Assembly: GCF_003319175.1 (NCBI RefSeq)
Contig: NZ_QOHK01000008.1
Coordinates: 100,173 to 164,172, forward strand
Direction: 5' to 3'
DNA length: 64,000 nt
DNA from: Blastococcus sp. TF02-8
GTDB lineage: Bacteria; Actinomycetota; Actinomycetes; Mycobacteriales; Geodermatophilaceae
Shown here piece by piece: positions 42,355-53,124 of the stretch; position 1 is the stretch's first letter, and each line of letters starts with the position of its first letter. The position numbers were made by a program, and so were the translations under genes. The notes under the pieces are model-generated. The model ran no database searches, was not told where the DNA came from, and saw only the letters and a program-made list of their open reading frames with translations.

Positions 42355-43353
42355 GTGCATCCGCAGCTCAGCTCCCACGCCGCACGACGCCTCGGGGTCT
42401 TCACCAGCCAGGAGGCGCTGGCGGCCGGCTACCTGGTCGAGGACATCCGCACCGAGCTGCGCACGCGCCGGTGGTCGCGGCTGCGCAAGGGTGTCTACAT
42501 CGCGACGGGCGAGCCCGCGACGGCGGACGACCGCGAGCGGCACCTCATCGATTGCGTCGCCGTGCTGCTGAGCCTCGGCCGTGGGCCGGTGCTGAGCCAT
42601 GCCTCCGCCGCGCGGATGCACGAGCTGGTGCTCCCGTGGCGCCACTCGTCGGAGGTCCGCCTCACCGCGCAGGACCAGTGGCGGCGCGGGCGCGGGTACC
42701 GCGTCGCACAGGCGAGGATGCCGGACGAGGACGTCGTGCCGTGGCTGGCGTTCGCCGCGACGGCGGTGCCGCGAACCCTGGTGGACTGCGCCCGCGAGTG
42801 GGCCGTGACCGACAGCGTCATCGCCATGGACGCGGCGTTGCACGGGGGGAAGGTCGACCGCGGGGAGTTGGTCCGGGCCGTGCTCGAGGGGAGCCACCGG
42901 GTCGGCATCGGCCACGCCGCTCGGGCTCTGGGCCTGGCCGACGGGCGGGCGGAGTCACCGCTGGAGACGCGAGGGCGGCTCGCCCTCCTCGCGTCCGGCC
43001 TGCCGAGACCGGAGCTGCAGGTCGAGATCCACGACGACATGGGGTTCATCGGCCGGGTCGATGCCTGGTACGACGAGGCGGCTGTCGCCATCGAGTTCGA
43101 CGGCGAGGTGAAGTACACCGATCCTCGGCACGCGTCCACACCCGGTGAGGTGCTCTGGCAGGAGAAGCGGCGCGAGGACCGGCTCCGAGCTGTCGGCCCG
43201 CGAGTCGTCCGCATCACGAACCCGGATCTCGGAGCGCCATGGCCGGCGACGGCAGCCCGCATCCGCCAGTTGGTGGCGGCTCCGTTCGTGGGCCCGCGCC
43301 GCTTCCGCATCGTCAGGACCGACGAGCCGGGTGGGGCTTCGGCAGCAGCGTGA
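42355..43353 (+). CDS. AbiEi-like/DUF559 protein inside an inverted-repeat pair
   Basis: This 332-residue protein has an N-terminal winged helix of the AbiEi antitoxin type (RRLGVFTSQEALAAGYLVED then SRLRKGVYIATG). Its C-terminal PD-(D/E)xK-like DUF559 domain has GRVDAWYDEAAVAIEFDGEV, followed by EKRREDRLRAVG and VVRIT. Such proteins are numerous in actinobacteria and their role is unclear; they may act on DNA. No AbiEii toxin gene is next to it. GTG 42355 is the best start; the frame is open back to 42295. The gene is the only cargo between two inverted repeats. Confidence 0.75.
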   Translation: MHPQLSSHAARRLGVFTSQEALAAGYLVEDIRTELRTRRWSRLRKGVYIATGEPATADDRERHLIDCVAVLLSLGRGPVLSHASAARMHELVLPWRHSSEVRLTAQDQWRRGRGYRVAQARMPDEDVVPWLAFAATAVPRTLVDCAREWAVTDSVIAMDAALHGGKVDRGELVRAVLEGSHRVGIGHAARALGLADGRAESPLETRGRLALLASGLPRPELQVEIHDDMGFIGRVDAWYDEAAVAIEFDGEVKYTDPRHASTPGEVLWQEKRREDRLRAVGPRVVRITNPDLGAPWPATAARIRQLVAAPFVGPRRFRIVRTDEPGGASAAA

Positions 43354-43364
43354 ACCCGACGAGT

Positions 43365-43454
43365 GGCGCCGTCCTCCCTCACGGTTCGGGGTCCTCCCTC
43401 GTGGTCGACCGTGAGGGAGGACCCCGAACGATCAGGTCACCTGATCATCATCAC
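43365..43454. repeat. Right inverted repeat flanking the AbiEi/DUF559 gene
   Basis: Read on the minus strand this copy starts GTGATGATGATCAGGTGACC. It contains a 17-bp stem (43384-43400 with 43413-43429) around GTGGTCGACCGT. GTCCTCCCTC is also repeated directly at 43371 and 43391. It begins 11 bp from the stop of the propeller gene and could double as a terminator. No target-site duplication is visible at the outer ends. Confidence 0.75.
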
Positions 43455-43464
43455 CGCCGGGGCG

Positions 43465-44757
43465 TCAGTGCCAGGTGCGGAAGATCCGCTCGGCGACGAC
43501 GCCGGCGCGCACGCGCTGCGGGTGGTCCCCGACCGGGATCCGGGCGATCTCCCGGGCCGTGGCGTAGTCGATGACGACCACCTCGTCCTGGCCGCTCACC
43601 GACACCCAGCACTCGTCGCCGAACACGCCGTTCGTCGACCAGTACGGCTTGTCGCCCACCTCGACCAGGTCGAACTCCTCGGTCTCGCGGTCGATCACCG
43701 CGGCGTACCCGTCCATCGTCCCGGCGGCACAGAGCGTCGTCCCCGCGGGGTTGATGGCCAGCCCGTGGTGAGCCGAGTCCAGGACGTACCGCTCCCGCGG
43801 TTCCGTCGTCCGCTTCGGCAGCTCCACGACGCGCGTCACCTTGCCGACGGTCGGCTCGCCCTCGTAGGTGACCGCGGGGTCGGCGGCCTGGGTGTCGAAC
43901 TCGATCCAGCCGTGGAAGAAGGACACCTGCAGGTAGACGAAGCGCTCGTCGGGCGCGACCGCCATGGGGCGGACCGCCGACGCCATGCCCGGGTAGCCGG
44001 CCTCCTCGAGCTCCTTGCCCATGTCCCACCGCGACTCGATGCTCATGTCGTCGGTGCGCACGATCTGGAACACCCGCTCGCCCTTGAGGGTGTCGTAGGG
44101 CTGCCGGAGGACCGGGCGGTCCGTGGGTGTGTAGACGCGGCCGATGCTCGCGTGGAAGACCCGCTCGCCGTCGGCGGTGTAGTTGTTCTCGTGCGGGGTG
44201 TCCCCGCTGGCGAACTCGCCGGTCTTCCTGCCAGTGCGGATGTCGAGCTCGTGCACCTTGTTGGCGGTGGAGTCGCTGACCAGCAGGCGCGAGCCGTCGG
44301 GGGAGACCCCCATGTGGTCGGAGCGGTAGCCCTCCATCGGGAACCGCCAGCGGATCTTCCCGGTGGCCAGGTCGATGCCGACGACGTCGGCGAAGCTGGG
44401 CCGGCTCACCGCGAGCAGCCGGCCGTCGTGCGTGGTGAACATGTCGTCGGTGTACTGCGCGCGTCCCTCGCCGATCGCCGCCTGGATGGCGAGGTAGAAG
44501 GCCAGCTTGTCCGGCCGGCCGACGATCTCGGCCATCCGCTGCGCGCGGTCGGGGATCGTGTCGATGGTGCGGACGGTGCGGTGCGTCCGGGCGTCGACCA
44601 CCGTCGCCGTGCCGTCCCAGTTGTTGCCCACGAACATGACGTCGCGTGCGGCAGGCGGTCGGTCGACCGCTCCTGGACCGGCGACGGCCGTGCCGCCGGT
44701 GACGAGCACTGCGATCAGGGCGAGGGTGACAGCGAGCGGTGCGGAGGTGCGGCGCAC
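43465..44757 (-). CDS. Secreted YncE-like beta-propeller protein
   Basis: This 430-residue protein has a signal peptide ([22 protein letters not shown]) and repeated blades: [75 protein letters not shown]. It looks like YncE/NHL-type quinoprotein-like propellers. No PQQ-binding or catalytic residues can be assigned. GTG 44757 has GGGAGG upstream; longer frames are shadows. It is monocistronic. Confidence 0.8.
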   Translation of the reverse strand: MRRTSAPLAVTLALIAVLVTGGTAVAGPGAVDRPPAARDVMFVGNNWDGTATVVDARTHRTVRTIDTIPDRAQRMAEIVGRPDKLAFYLAIQAAIGEGRAQYTDDMFTTHDGRLLAVSRPSFADVVGIDLATGKIRWRFPMEGYRSDHMGVSPDGSRLLVSDSTANKVHELDIRTGRKTGEFASGDTPHENNYTADGERVFHASIGRVYTPTDRPVLRQPYDTLKGERVFQIVRTDDMSIESRWDMGKELEEAGYPGMASAVRPMAVAPDERFVYLQVSFFHGWIEFDTQAADPAVTYEGEPTVGKVTRVVELPKRTTEPRERYVLDSAHHGLAINPAGTTLCAAGTMDGYAAVIDRETEEFDLVEVGDKPYWSTNGVFGDECWVSVSGQDEVVVIDYATAREIARIPVGDHPQRVRAGVVAERIFRTWH

Positions 44758-44893
44758 GGTGGCCTCCCGGTCGAGGGTCTCGTGAGGAGAACGCACCGGT
44801 CCGCCGCGGGTTACGCCACCGGCGCGTCCGGGTGCGCCCGTCCCCGGACACGCCCGGCCGGGAGGCGGCTCCGGAAAAGCTCGCGTCGAGGGG

Positions 44894-44920
44894 TCCACGG
44901 AGGGCGTTGCCTGCCGATAT
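44894..44920 (+). promoter_or_regulatory. FliA-like promoter candidate before two unknown genes
   Basis: TCCA (44894-44897) is followed by 15 nt and GCCGATAT (44913-44920). The -10 is one base from GCCGATAA, the best -10 in the window. The spacing is one shorter than the other sites and the -35 is weak. Confidence 0.35.
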
Positions 44921-45007
44921 CCCTTGCGTGATGCCCCGTCCGAGCACCCGCCGCCCCGCACCGCAGGCGGCGTCGGCGACCGGACCGTGGTACCGGGGCG
45001 GGGCCCG

Positions 45008-45358
45008 ATGAGGCCGCCCCCGGCGAAGGACCCCGCCGCCCAGACGTTGGTCCCGCACTGGCTGGACCCCGACGCCCGCCGAGTGCTCGCCGACGCGGTC
45101 CAGGCCGCGCTCGCCGACCCGCAGGTGCATCCGGTCAGCGCGATCCACCTCCAGGACGTGCTCACCGAGCTGCACGTCGCCGCTGCCCGCGAGGCGGTCT
45201 GGCCCTCCTCGGCGGCCCGCGTACGCCTGGCCACCGGCTGGGACGCCGACGTCCTCCCGGTCCGGCTCAGCCGGGCCGAGCTGGCCAGCGTCCTCGAGCT
45301 CGAGGAGCTGCCGGACGCGGTGCGCGAGGTCCTGCGGACCCGGGTGGGCCGCCCGTGA
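45008..45358 (+). CDS. Unknown protein, first of a coupled pair
   Basis: This 116-residue, mostly helical, Ala-rich protein contains [20 protein letters not shown] and [20 protein letters not shown]. No family is recognised. ATG 45008 follows a G-rich tract; the frame is open to TTG 44924. Its stop overlaps the next GTG by four bases, so the pair is co-translated. Confidence 0.5.
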   Translation: MRPPPAKDPAAQTLVPHWLDPDARRVLADAVQAALADPQVHPVSAIHLQDVLTELHVAAAREAVWPSSAARVRLATGWDADVLPVRLSRAELASVLELEELPDAVREVLRTRVGRP

Positions 45359-46119
45359 CGGCATCGAGCATCTTCGGGACGTCGTCCGGCCTCCTGCACC
45401 GGTTCCGGGCCGTCCCGGTCGACGTCAGCGATCTGCACGACGTCGCCTCCGAGTTGCTGCCCCGCCTCGCGACGCCGCGGCTGCACCTGGCGCTGGTGCG
45501 CCGCCCCGGTGCCGGCACGGTGCTGCGGGTCGAGGAGGACGAGCGCAGCCAGCAGGTACCGCTGGTCGATCTCGCCGACGACATGAGCCGCGCCGGAGTC
45601 CCGGGCACCGCGACCGGCATCGCCACGGCCCTCAGGACCTGGGTCGCACGCCGGCCGGTCACCGACGACGCCGCGGCGCGGCGGGGCATCGCCGTGCTCG
45701 ACTGGGCCGACGACACCGAGACCGAGGTCGGCTGGACCGTGGTCGTCGTCCGCGGTGACCTCGCCCTGCCCTGGGCGCCGTCGCCGGCCGCCCGGACCGT
45801 GGAGCTGCACCGCACCCGGTCGGCCGCGACCGGCCGTGCGCACGACGTCTCGCTCGACGTGCGGGTCGAGGGCCCGCTGGCCCTGTGGTCGCACCGCACC
45901 GTCCCGGTGCTGGCGACCTCGGCGCTGGTGGCGCCGGAGCTGATGCTGCACCGGATCGTCACCGCCGGTCTGACGACGCCGGACATGCACGTCGTCGTGA
46001 CCCCGCAGCGGCCGGTGGTCTGCGCCGCGCCGGGGGTGGCCCGTCGGCTGGCCGGTCAGGCCAGTGAGGCCAGCGTGACGATGGCGTGGCGCGAGGTCGT
46101 CGACCTGCCCTGGCTCTGA
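45355..46119 (+). CDS. Unknown protein, second of a coupled pair
   Basis: This 254-residue protein starts at GTG 45355, overlapping the previous stop. It is rich in beta-strand pattern ([36 protein letters not shown]) and has no signal peptide or membrane helix. I recognise no family. It converges with the NlpC/VanY gene with only 4 bp between stops and no terminator. Confidence 0.55.
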   Translation: MTASSIFGTSSGLLHRFRAVPVDVSDLHDVASELLPRLATPRLHLALVRRPGAGTVLRVEEDERSQQVPLVDLADDMSRAGVPGTATGIATALRTWVARRPVTDDAAARRGIAVLDWADDTETEVGWTVVVVRGDLALPWAPSPAARTVELHRTRSAATGRAHDVSLDVRVEGPLALWSHRTVPVLATSALVAPELMLHRIVTAGLTTPDMHVVVTPQRPVVCAAPGVARRLAGQASEASVTMAWREVVDLPWL

Positions 46120-46123
46120 GGGC

Positions 46124-48220
46124 CTAGGAGATCCGGCCGTACTCCCAGTGCCAGGGCTCGGGCTTCTCGCCGCCGGGCGCGGCCCAGTCCGGCTGCACGA
46201 AGCCGAAGCGCGAGGCGTTCGCCGTCATCCAGTTCCACTGCGGGGTTCCCGCCACGTTGACGCCGTCGCACAGGTCGACGGCCAGTGCCCAGCCGTGGTT
46301 CGAGGTGCCGGGGACGGCGGCCAGCGTCGGCTTCCGGTAGTAGGCGGCGACCTGCGCACCGAAGGACCGGTAGGAGTCGGTGATGCACATCGGCGTGCCG
46401 AACTCGGCGGTGTAGGCCGCGGCCAGCTGACCGTAGGCCGCCGCGGCGTCGCAGCGCAGGGCGTGCCCGTCGACCCCGAGCCGGCAGAGGGCCACGACCG
46501 GGATGCGCCCGTTGGACCAGCCACCCCAGGCCGGGCTCACCGGGCCGGGGGCGGGCAGGGGCGCGCCGCAGGCGCCGGTCCGGTCGGCCAGGGCGGGCAG
46601 CGGGGCGTTCGGCTGGGCCGGGGCCGCGACGGTGACGCGCACCGCCGAGGAGCCGGGGTCCAGAGGGCGCACGCCGACCTGGAAGGTCGCCGCGGAGGCA
46701 CCGACGACGTCGCCGTCGCCGAGGTACACGCCGACGTCGGTGCCGCCGGGGGAGAAGACGAGGTCACCGACCTGCACGTCGCGGAGCGGGACGGCGGCGC
46801 CCGCTGCCCACTGGCCCTGCGGGTCGCGTCCGAGCGCGTAGCCGCCCATCAGCCAGGAGGCGGCGGTGAAGCCGGCGCAGTCGTAGGTGTCCGGCCCGCT
46901 GCTCCCCGGCACGAAGGGCTTGCCGAGCTGGGAGAGGGCGTTGCTCACCGCGGCGACCGTCTCCGCGGGCAGCACGGTCACCGGCTCGCTGCCGATGACC
47001 GCCCAGACGACGCCCGGGACCGGCCGACCATCGGCGTCGAGAGCGGGGGAGAAGCCGCTCGGCAGGGCGGCGGGGTCGGCGACGGACGCCGCCGACGGCG
47101 GCTCGATGCCGGCCCCGGCCAGCCGGCCGAGGTAGTCCTGCCAGCGCCGCATGACGGCGTCGTTCCGGGCCTGCTGCGGCCCGGCCACCGGGATCGAGCC
47201 GATGCCGGCGAGGACGCCGGAGACGGCGGGGGAGAGGTCGTCGACCTGGTCGCGGACGGTCGACAGCACCTCGGCGGCGCGGGACTCGGCGACCGCGAGC
47301 TCGTCGCGGGCCGCGGCGACCCGCGCCTCGGCGGCCTCGAGCGTGGCTGCGGCGCGCTCGGCGCGGACGACGGTCGCCTCGAGGTCGAGTCCGGCCCGGT
47401 CGGCGACGGCCTGCTGGTACAGCACGGCGGAGGTGGCCTCGGCCCGGTCGGCGTCCAGGGCGAACACGGGCAGGCGGTCGACCGGCTCGGAGCGGTAGAG
47501 CGCGGCGGCGCTGGAGCCCACGGTCGACCGCTGGGCGGCGACCTGCTCGCGGGCAGCCTGCTCGGCCACCCGCGCCTGCTGCAGCCGGGCGCGACGCTGA
47601 TCGGCGGTCTGCTCCAGCCGGCGGTAGTGGTCGGCCTGCTCGAGCAGCGAGCTGCGGGCGGTCAGCGCCAGGGTCGTGGTGTCGGTGCCGGCGCCGGGCT
47701 GGTCGGGCGCGGGCAACCCGAGCGCGAGGGCCGCGGGGAGCAGGACGGCGCTGGTGGCGACGACGCCGATGCGGGTGGACCAGCGCGAACCGGTCCGCTC
47801 GGTCGGGGTGGTGGTCTGTCGACCGCGGGCGGGTGCGCGGCGCACCGCCGTGCGTCCGGCGGTCGGGCGTCGCGCGCCACGCGTGGCGGGACGCTTCGCC
47901 GTGGGACGGCGGGCGGCGACGGCGGCACGAGCGGCCGCCAGCTGTTCGGGGGTCACGCCGGGGCGAGCGGCGGCGGCCTGGCGCAGCACCATGGCCTCGC
48001 GGCGGGCCTCCAGCTCGCGCCGGGCCTGGGCCTCGCGCAGCGCGAGGGCCTCACGAAGAGCGGCGGCCTCCGCCGGGGTCAGGGGCGGGCGGCCGTCGCG
48101 GCGGGGGGCACCGGAGGTGCGGGTGCGCGGCGAGGTGGACGTGCGGGTCGTGGACCGGGTCCGGCCCGACGTGGCCGAGCGAGGGGTCGACGCGCGAGCA
48201 GGCGTACGCGGTGCAGGCAC
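46124..48220 (-). CDS. Membrane-anchored peptidoglycan hydrolase: coiled coil, NlpC/P60, VanY-type
   Basis: This 698-residue protein starts with an Arg/Ala-rich cytoplasmic part of about 148 residues, then one membrane helix ([20 protein letters not shown]). A long coiled coil like RipA/PcsB proteins and an NlpC/P60 domain follow (TYDCAGF Cys motif, [15 protein letters not shown]). The C-terminus is an M15 VanY/D-Ala-D-Ala carboxypeptidase domain ([34 protein letters not shown] with the zinc ligands). It would cut peptide stems in division or wall growth. Having both peptidases in one protein is uncommon. Confidence 0.88.
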   Translation of the reverse strand: MPAPRTPARASTPRSATSGRTRSTTRTSTSPRTRTSGAPRRDGRPPLTPAEAAALREALALREAQARRELEARREAMVLRQAAAARPGVTPEQLAAARAAVAARRPTAKRPATRGARRPTAGRTAVRRAPARGRQTTTPTERTGSRWSTRIGVVATSAVLLPAALALGLPAPDQPGAGTDTTTLALTARSSLLEQADHYRRLEQTADQRRARLQQARVAEQAAREQVAAQRSTVGSSAAALYRSEPVDRLPVFALDADRAEATSAVLYQQAVADRAGLDLEATVVRAERAAATLEAAEARVAAARDELAVAESRAAEVLSTVRDQVDDLSPAVSGVLAGIGSIPVAGPQQARNDAVMRRWQDYLGRLAGAGIEPPSAASVADPAALPSGFSPALDADGRPVPGVVWAVIGSEPVTVLPAETVAAVSNALSQLGKPFVPGSSGPDTYDCAGFTAASWLMGGYALGRDPQGQWAAGAAVPLRDVQVGDLVFSPGGTDVGVYLGDGDVVGASAATFQVGVRPLDPGSSAVRVTVAAPAQPNAPLPALADRTGACGAPLPAPGPVSPAWGGWSNGRIPVVALCRLGVDGHALRCDAAAAYGQLAAAYTAEFGTPMCITDSYRSFGAQVAAYYRKPTLAAVPGTSNHGWALAVDLCDGVNVAGTPQWNWMTANASRFGFVQPDWAAPGGEKPEPWHWEYGRIS

Positions 48221-48370
48221 TGCGGCGTCTCCCGGGCGTCGTCGGTACGGATGTGGCTCCTGAGGTCAGGAGCTCCTGCACATCCATCGACACGCCGCGC
48301 GAGGTGCTTGAAGAATTCGCCGGAAGGGGGGAGGGCCTCGTCCGGGTGAACCGCTGCCGCAGCAGTCGGC

Positions 48371-48562
48371 TCAGGGCGCCCACCAGGCGCCGTGCCGGTG
48401 GACCAGGGGGATCCGCAGCTCGCCGCCGTCCTCGGTGGAGATCACGAACTCGAGCTTGGTGATGCGCACGGGAGGGCCGTCGTCCTCGGGCTCGAGCAGC
48501 CGGCCGGTGGCCAGGGGCATGGGCGGCAGGACGAGGACGTCCTCGTCGGGGAGCTCGGCCAT
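48371..48562 (-). CDS. Small hypothetical protein
   Basis: This 63-residue protein begins MAELPDEDVLVLPPMPLATG and ends with ELRIPLVHRHGAWWAP. GAGGA stands seven bases before ATG 48562. No domain is recognised. It lies between the gltA terminator and the hydrolase gene. The 150-bp gap downstream holds nothing I can name. Confidence 0.5.
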   Translation of the reverse strand: MAELPDEDVLVLPPMPLATGRLLEPEDDGPPVRITKLEFVISTEDGGELRIPLVHRHGAWWAP

Positions 48563-48621
48563 GCGTGGGTCCTCTCGCGTGCGGTGGCGCACCCACCGTA
48601 GGGACCCCGGCCGGAGACGCA

Positions 48622-48657
48622 ACGGGCCGGGTGACCCCGCAGGGTCACCCGGCCCGT
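48622..48657 (-). terminator. Terminator after gltA
   Basis: A perfect 16-bp stem, ACGGGCCGGGTGACCC (48622-48637) with its complement (48642-48657), closes a 4-nt loop, starting 13 bp past the gltA stop. Confidence 0.85.
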
Positions 48658-48670
48658 GTGCCGGTGTCGG

Positions 48671-49987
<1,317 letters not shown>

Positions 49988-50043
49988 CGCCCCCGACGCT
50001 AGACCCCTTCGGGCCCGTCCGCGGCTCCAGCGCGCCCGGGGCA

Positions 50044-50077
50044 GGCGGGAGGAGACCGATTCGTGTCCCCTCCCGCC
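50044..50077 (-). terminator. Hairpin between fumC and gltA
   Basis: GGCGGGAGG (50044-50052) pairs with CCTCCCGCC (50069-50077) around a 16-nt loop, 7 bp past the fumC stop. Confidence 0.55.
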
Positions 50078-50083
50078 GGCGGG

Positions 50084-51478
50084 TCAGGGGTGGGTCATGG
50101 AGAGGACGTCGAGCGCCTCGTCCAGCTGCTGCTCGGTGAGCTTGCCCTGCTCGACGTAGCCGCGCTCCACGACGACCTCGCGGATCGTCTTCTGCTCCTT
50201 GAGGGACTGCTTGGCCACGATCGCGGCCTCCTCGTAGCCGATGTACTTGTTCAGCGGCGTGACGATCGACGGCGAGGACTCGGCGTAGGTGCGGCACTGC
50301 TCGACGTTGGCCACGATGCCGTCGACGCAGCGGTCGGCCAGCAGCCGGCTGACGTTGGCCAGCAGGCGGATGGACTCCAGCACGTTGCGGGCCATCAGCG
50401 GCAGGGTCACGTTGAGCTCGAAGACGCCGGTCGTGCCGGCGTAGGTGACGGCGGCGTCGTTGCCGATCACCTGGGCGCCGACCTGGATCACGGCCTCGGG
50501 GATCACCGGGTTCACCTTGCCGGGCATGATCGAGCTGCCCGGCTGGAGGTCGGGCAGCTGGATCTCGCCGAGGCCGGTGCGCGGGCCGGAGCCCATCCAC
50601 CGGAGGTCGTTGGCGATCTTGATCAGGCCGACGGCGATGGTCTTGAGCTGGCCGGAGCCCTCGACGAGCGCGTCGCGGGAGCTCTGCGCCTCGAAGTGGT
50701 CGCGCGCCTCGGTCAGCGGCAGGTCGAGGTCGGCGGCGAGCTTCTCGATGATGGCGGCGGCGAACCCGGGCGGGGTGTTGATGCCGGTGCCGACGGCGGT
50801 GCCGCCCAGCGGCAGCTCGCCGATGCGGGGGAGCGAGGCCTCCAGCCGCTCGACGCCGTAGCGGACGGCGGCGGCGTACCCACCGAACTCCTGGCCCAGG
50901 GTGACCGGGGTGGCGTCCATGAGGTGGGTGCGACCGCTCTTCACGACCTCGGCGTACTCGGTGGCCTTGCGCTGCAGCGAGGCCTCCAGGTGCCGCAGCG
51001 CCGGGACGAGGTCGCGCACGATCGCCCGGGTGGCTGCCACGTGGATCGCCGAGGGGAAGACGTCGTTGGACGACTGCGAGGCGTTCACGTGGTCGTTCGG
51101 GTGCACCGGCGAGCCCAGGGCCTCGGTGGCCAGGGTCGCGATGACCTCGTTGGTGTTCATGTTGCTCGACGTGCCCGAGCCGGTCTGGAAGACGTCGATC
51201 GGGAAGTGCTCGTCCCACTTCCCGTCGGTCACCTGCGCGGCGGCGGCGACGATCGCGTCGGCGGTCTCCTGCGGCAGCACGCCGAGGGAGGCGTTGACCG
51301 TGGCCGCGGCACCCTTGATGGAGGCGAGGGCGGCGATGAGCTCGCGCTCGATCGGGGTTCCGGAGATCGGGAAGTTTTCGACGGCGCGCTGGGTCTGCGC
51401 CCGCCACTTCGCCCAGGAGGGGACGCGGACCTCTCCCATGGAGTCGTGCTCGACGCGGTAGTCCGTCTCGGTGGCCAC
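50084..51478 (-). CDS. fumC: Fumarate hydratase, class II
   Basis: This 464-residue iron-free fumarase has the superfamily signature [15 protein letters not shown], the [14 protein letters not shown] region and [20 protein letters not shown]. It hydrates fumarate to malate in the TCA cycle. GTG 51478 with GGGAG seven bases upstream gives [19 protein letters not shown], the normal opening. The much longer frame upstream is a shadow. Confidence 0.97.
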   Translation of the reverse strand: MATETDYRVEHDSMGEVRVPSWAKWRAQTQRAVENFPISGTPIERELIAALASIKGAAATVNASLGVLPQETADAIVAAAAQVTDGKWDEHFPIDVFQTGSGTSSNMNTNEVIATLATEALGSPVHPNDHVNASQSSNDVFPSAIHVAATRAIVRDLVPALRHLEASLQRKATEYAEVVKSGRTHLMDATPVTLGQEFGGYAAAVRYGVERLEASLPRIGELPLGGTAVGTGINTPPGFAAAIIEKLAADLDLPLTEARDHFEAQSSRDALVEGSGQLKTIAVGLIKIANDLRWMGSGPRTGLGEIQLPDLQPGSSIMPGKVNPVIPEAVIQVGAQVIGNDAAVTYAGTTGVFELNVTLPLMARNVLESIRLLANVSRLLADRCVDGIVANVEQCRTYAESSPSIVTPLNKYIGYEEAAIVAKQSLKEQKTIREVVVERGYVEQGKLTEQQLDEALDVLSMTHP

Positions 51479-51607
51479 GGTGCGCTCCCGGTGGTGTGGA
51501 TGGTGACAGTGCTCCGCACGGGACCCTAGATCCCCGTGGGAGCGCCGGTGGTCCCGCCCCGGGTGTGCGCCGCCGATCAGGGCGACGAGCGGCGTTCGGC
51601 CGACAGC

Positions 51608-51651
51608 ACATGTGCCCTCCTCGGGGCACGAGCCCCGAGGAGGGCACATGT
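51608..51651. promoter_or_regulatory. Perfect 20-bp hairpin covering a start codon
   Basis: Arms 51608-51627 and 51632-51651 pair without mismatch around the loop ACGA. The right arm contains GAGGAGG and the ATG (51648) of the following gene, so in RNA both would be buried. It sits in the 169-bp divergent gap with fumC, where a terminator is not expected. It may control translation or be a dispersed palindromic repeat. Confidence 0.7.
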
Positions 51652-52391
51652 CCCAGCCGCCGCAGTCCCCGGACCCCGCGCCCGACGGTCCGACGACGTC
51701 CGACGTTCCGACGGCGCCCGACGGGCAGTCCGCCCCCGGCTGGCCCGCCCCCGGTGCGCCGTGGCCGGCCCCGGCCGCCCAGCCCGAGTGGCCGGCCCCG
51801 GCCCCCCAGCCCGACTGGGCCGCGACCACGCCCACCTGGCCGCAGCCCGCCCCGGGCGTCGTCCCGGTGTCCCCCGTGGCCGGCGGTGCTCCGGCCGCCG
51901 CATCCCCCGGCAGGTCGGCGGCCCGGGGACGCTGGGCGCTGGTCGGTGTCGGGCTGGCCGGTCTGGCGGCGGGTGCGGTCGGTGCCACGTTGCTCGTGAC
52001 CGCCGTCTTCTCCGGTACCGCGGAGGACATCGGCCGCGGCATGGCCGAGGAGTTCGGCCCGGCCATCTCCGAGGGCGTCCGCGACGGCATGGTGGAGGCC
52101 GCCGAGGAGGAGATGGAGCTGTACGAGGACGGCATCACGTCCGAGGAGTACGGCTGGTACGCCGGCGCCCCCGGCGGCGACGTTGAGCAGTTCCCGCCCG
52201 TGGAGCCCGAGGACCTCGGCCCGGACGAGGTGCTCGACGAGTACGCCCAGAGCTGCTTCGAGGGCGAGTACCAGGCCTGCGACGACCTGCTGTACGAGTC
52301 GCCGCCGCTCTCGGCGTACGAGGAGTACGCGAGCACCTGCGGCGGCCGGGTCAAGGAGTACACGGTCCCCGCCTGCACCGAGCTGGAGTGA
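51648..52391 (+). CDS. Pro-rich single-pass membrane protein
   Basis: This 247-residue protein has about 95 Pro/Ala/Trp-rich residues ([20 protein letters not shown]), one helix ([20 protein letters not shown]), and an acidic outside part. The outside part has [20 protein letters not shown], with cysteines likely forming disulphides. This plan matches many actinobacterial DUF4190-like or septum-associated membrane proteins, but no family is certain. ATG 51648 lies in the hairpin arm; GTG 51612 in the left arm is an in-frame alternative. Confidence 0.65.
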   Translation: MSQPPQSPDPAPDGPTTSDVPTAPDGQSAPGWPAPGAPWPAPAAQPEWPAPAPQPDWAATTPTWPQPAPGVVPVSPVAGGAPAAASPGRSAARGRWALVGVGLAGLAAGAVGATLLVTAVFSGTAEDIGRGMAEEFGPAISEGVRDGMVEAAEEEMELYEDGITSEEYGWYAGAPGGDVEQFPPVEPEDLGPDEVLDEYAQSCFEGEYQACDDLLYESPPLSAYEEYASTCGGRVKEYTVPACTELE

Positions 52392-52449
52392 CCGGGACCG
52401 TGCCCCGAGGCCGTTGGCGCCGGGGCGCGGTCTCGGTAGCGTCCGGGGC

Positions 52450-53076
52450 GTGAGCGACGACGTCCCTGCCGTCCGGGCCTCCGATGCCGAGCGCGACGCC
52501 CTCGTCGTCCGGCTGCAGGCCGCCGTCGGCGAGGGGCGGCTGGACCTCGACGAGTTCGCCGAGCGCGCCGAGGCCGCCTACGCGGCCGTCACGGTCGCCG
52601 ACCTGGCCGCCCTGGTCGCCGATCTCCCGTCCGACCGGGCCGTCGGCGCGGCCACGACCGGCGAGATCGTCGGCAGGCGCACGCCGCAGGGGGTCACCAG
52701 CGTCTTCGGTGACGTCGTGCTGTCCGCCGGTCAGGGGCTGCCCCGCCGCGCCAGCACCGTGTTCGGCGACGTACGGATCGACCTGCGCGGGCTGCGCACC
52801 AGCGACGACCGGGTCGAGCTGCACCTGGGCACGGTCTTCGGGGACGTCGACGTGGTCGTGTCCGAGGGGGTGGACGCCGAGCTCGTCGGCCGCACGGTCT
52901 TCGGCGACCGGAAGGTCGAGCTGGCGCCCCTTCCCCGGCTGGCGGGCACGCCCTTGGTCGTGGTGCACGCCCGCACCGTGTTCGGCGACCTGCGGCTGCG
53001 CAGCCTGCCGCCGGGGGTGTCCGCGAGCCGCTGGCGTGCGCTGATGGACCGTCTCACGGCCCGCCAGCTGCCCTGA
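52450..53076 (+). CDS. DUF1707 domain protein with VFGD repeats
   Basis: The first 60 residues match DUF1707 ([40 protein letters not shown]), a SHOCT-like helical module. The rest is a beta-repeat region with SVFGDV, TVFGDV, TVFGDV, TVFGDR and TVFGDL at intervals, as in LiaF/DUF2154-type proteins. GTG 52450 is the start. It may sense envelope stress, by family resemblance only. Confidence 0.8.
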   Translation: MSDDVPAVRASDAERDALVVRLQAAVGEGRLDLDEFAERAEAAYAAVTVADLAALVADLPSDRAVGAATTGEIVGRRTPQGVTSVFGDVVLSAGQGLPRRASTVFGDVRIDLRGLRTSDDRVELHLGTVFGDVDVVVSEGVDAELVGRTVFGDRKVELAPLPRLAGTPLVVVHARTVFGDLRLRSLPPGVSASRWRALMDRLTARQLP

Positions 53077-53084
53077 GGCCGACC

Positions 53085-53117
53085 GGACGGGGGCGCCGCG
53101 GCGCAGGACCCCCGTCC
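53085..53117. terminator. Bidirectional terminator between DUF1707 gene and glpX
   Basis: GGACGGGGG (53085-53093) pairs with CCCCCGTCC (53109-53117), with a further GCGCC/GGCGC inner stem, between two convergent genes. Confidence 0.65.
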
Positions 53118-53124
53118 CCGTGGC

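Noticed and set aside
42355..43353. AbiEi/AbiEii toxin-antitoxin pair
   Set aside because: No nucleotidyltransferase toxin gene is next to it. The protein is instead fused to a DUF559 domain.
42190..43470. Target-site duplication around the inverted-repeat unit
   Set aside because: Bases outside the two ends (gaccgcttc and cgccggggc) do not repeat, so recent transposition is not supported.
43465..45990. The propeller gene as an 841-residue protein
   Set aside because: The signal peptide and GGGAGG ribosome site place the start at 44757. The upstream part is antisense to two other genes.
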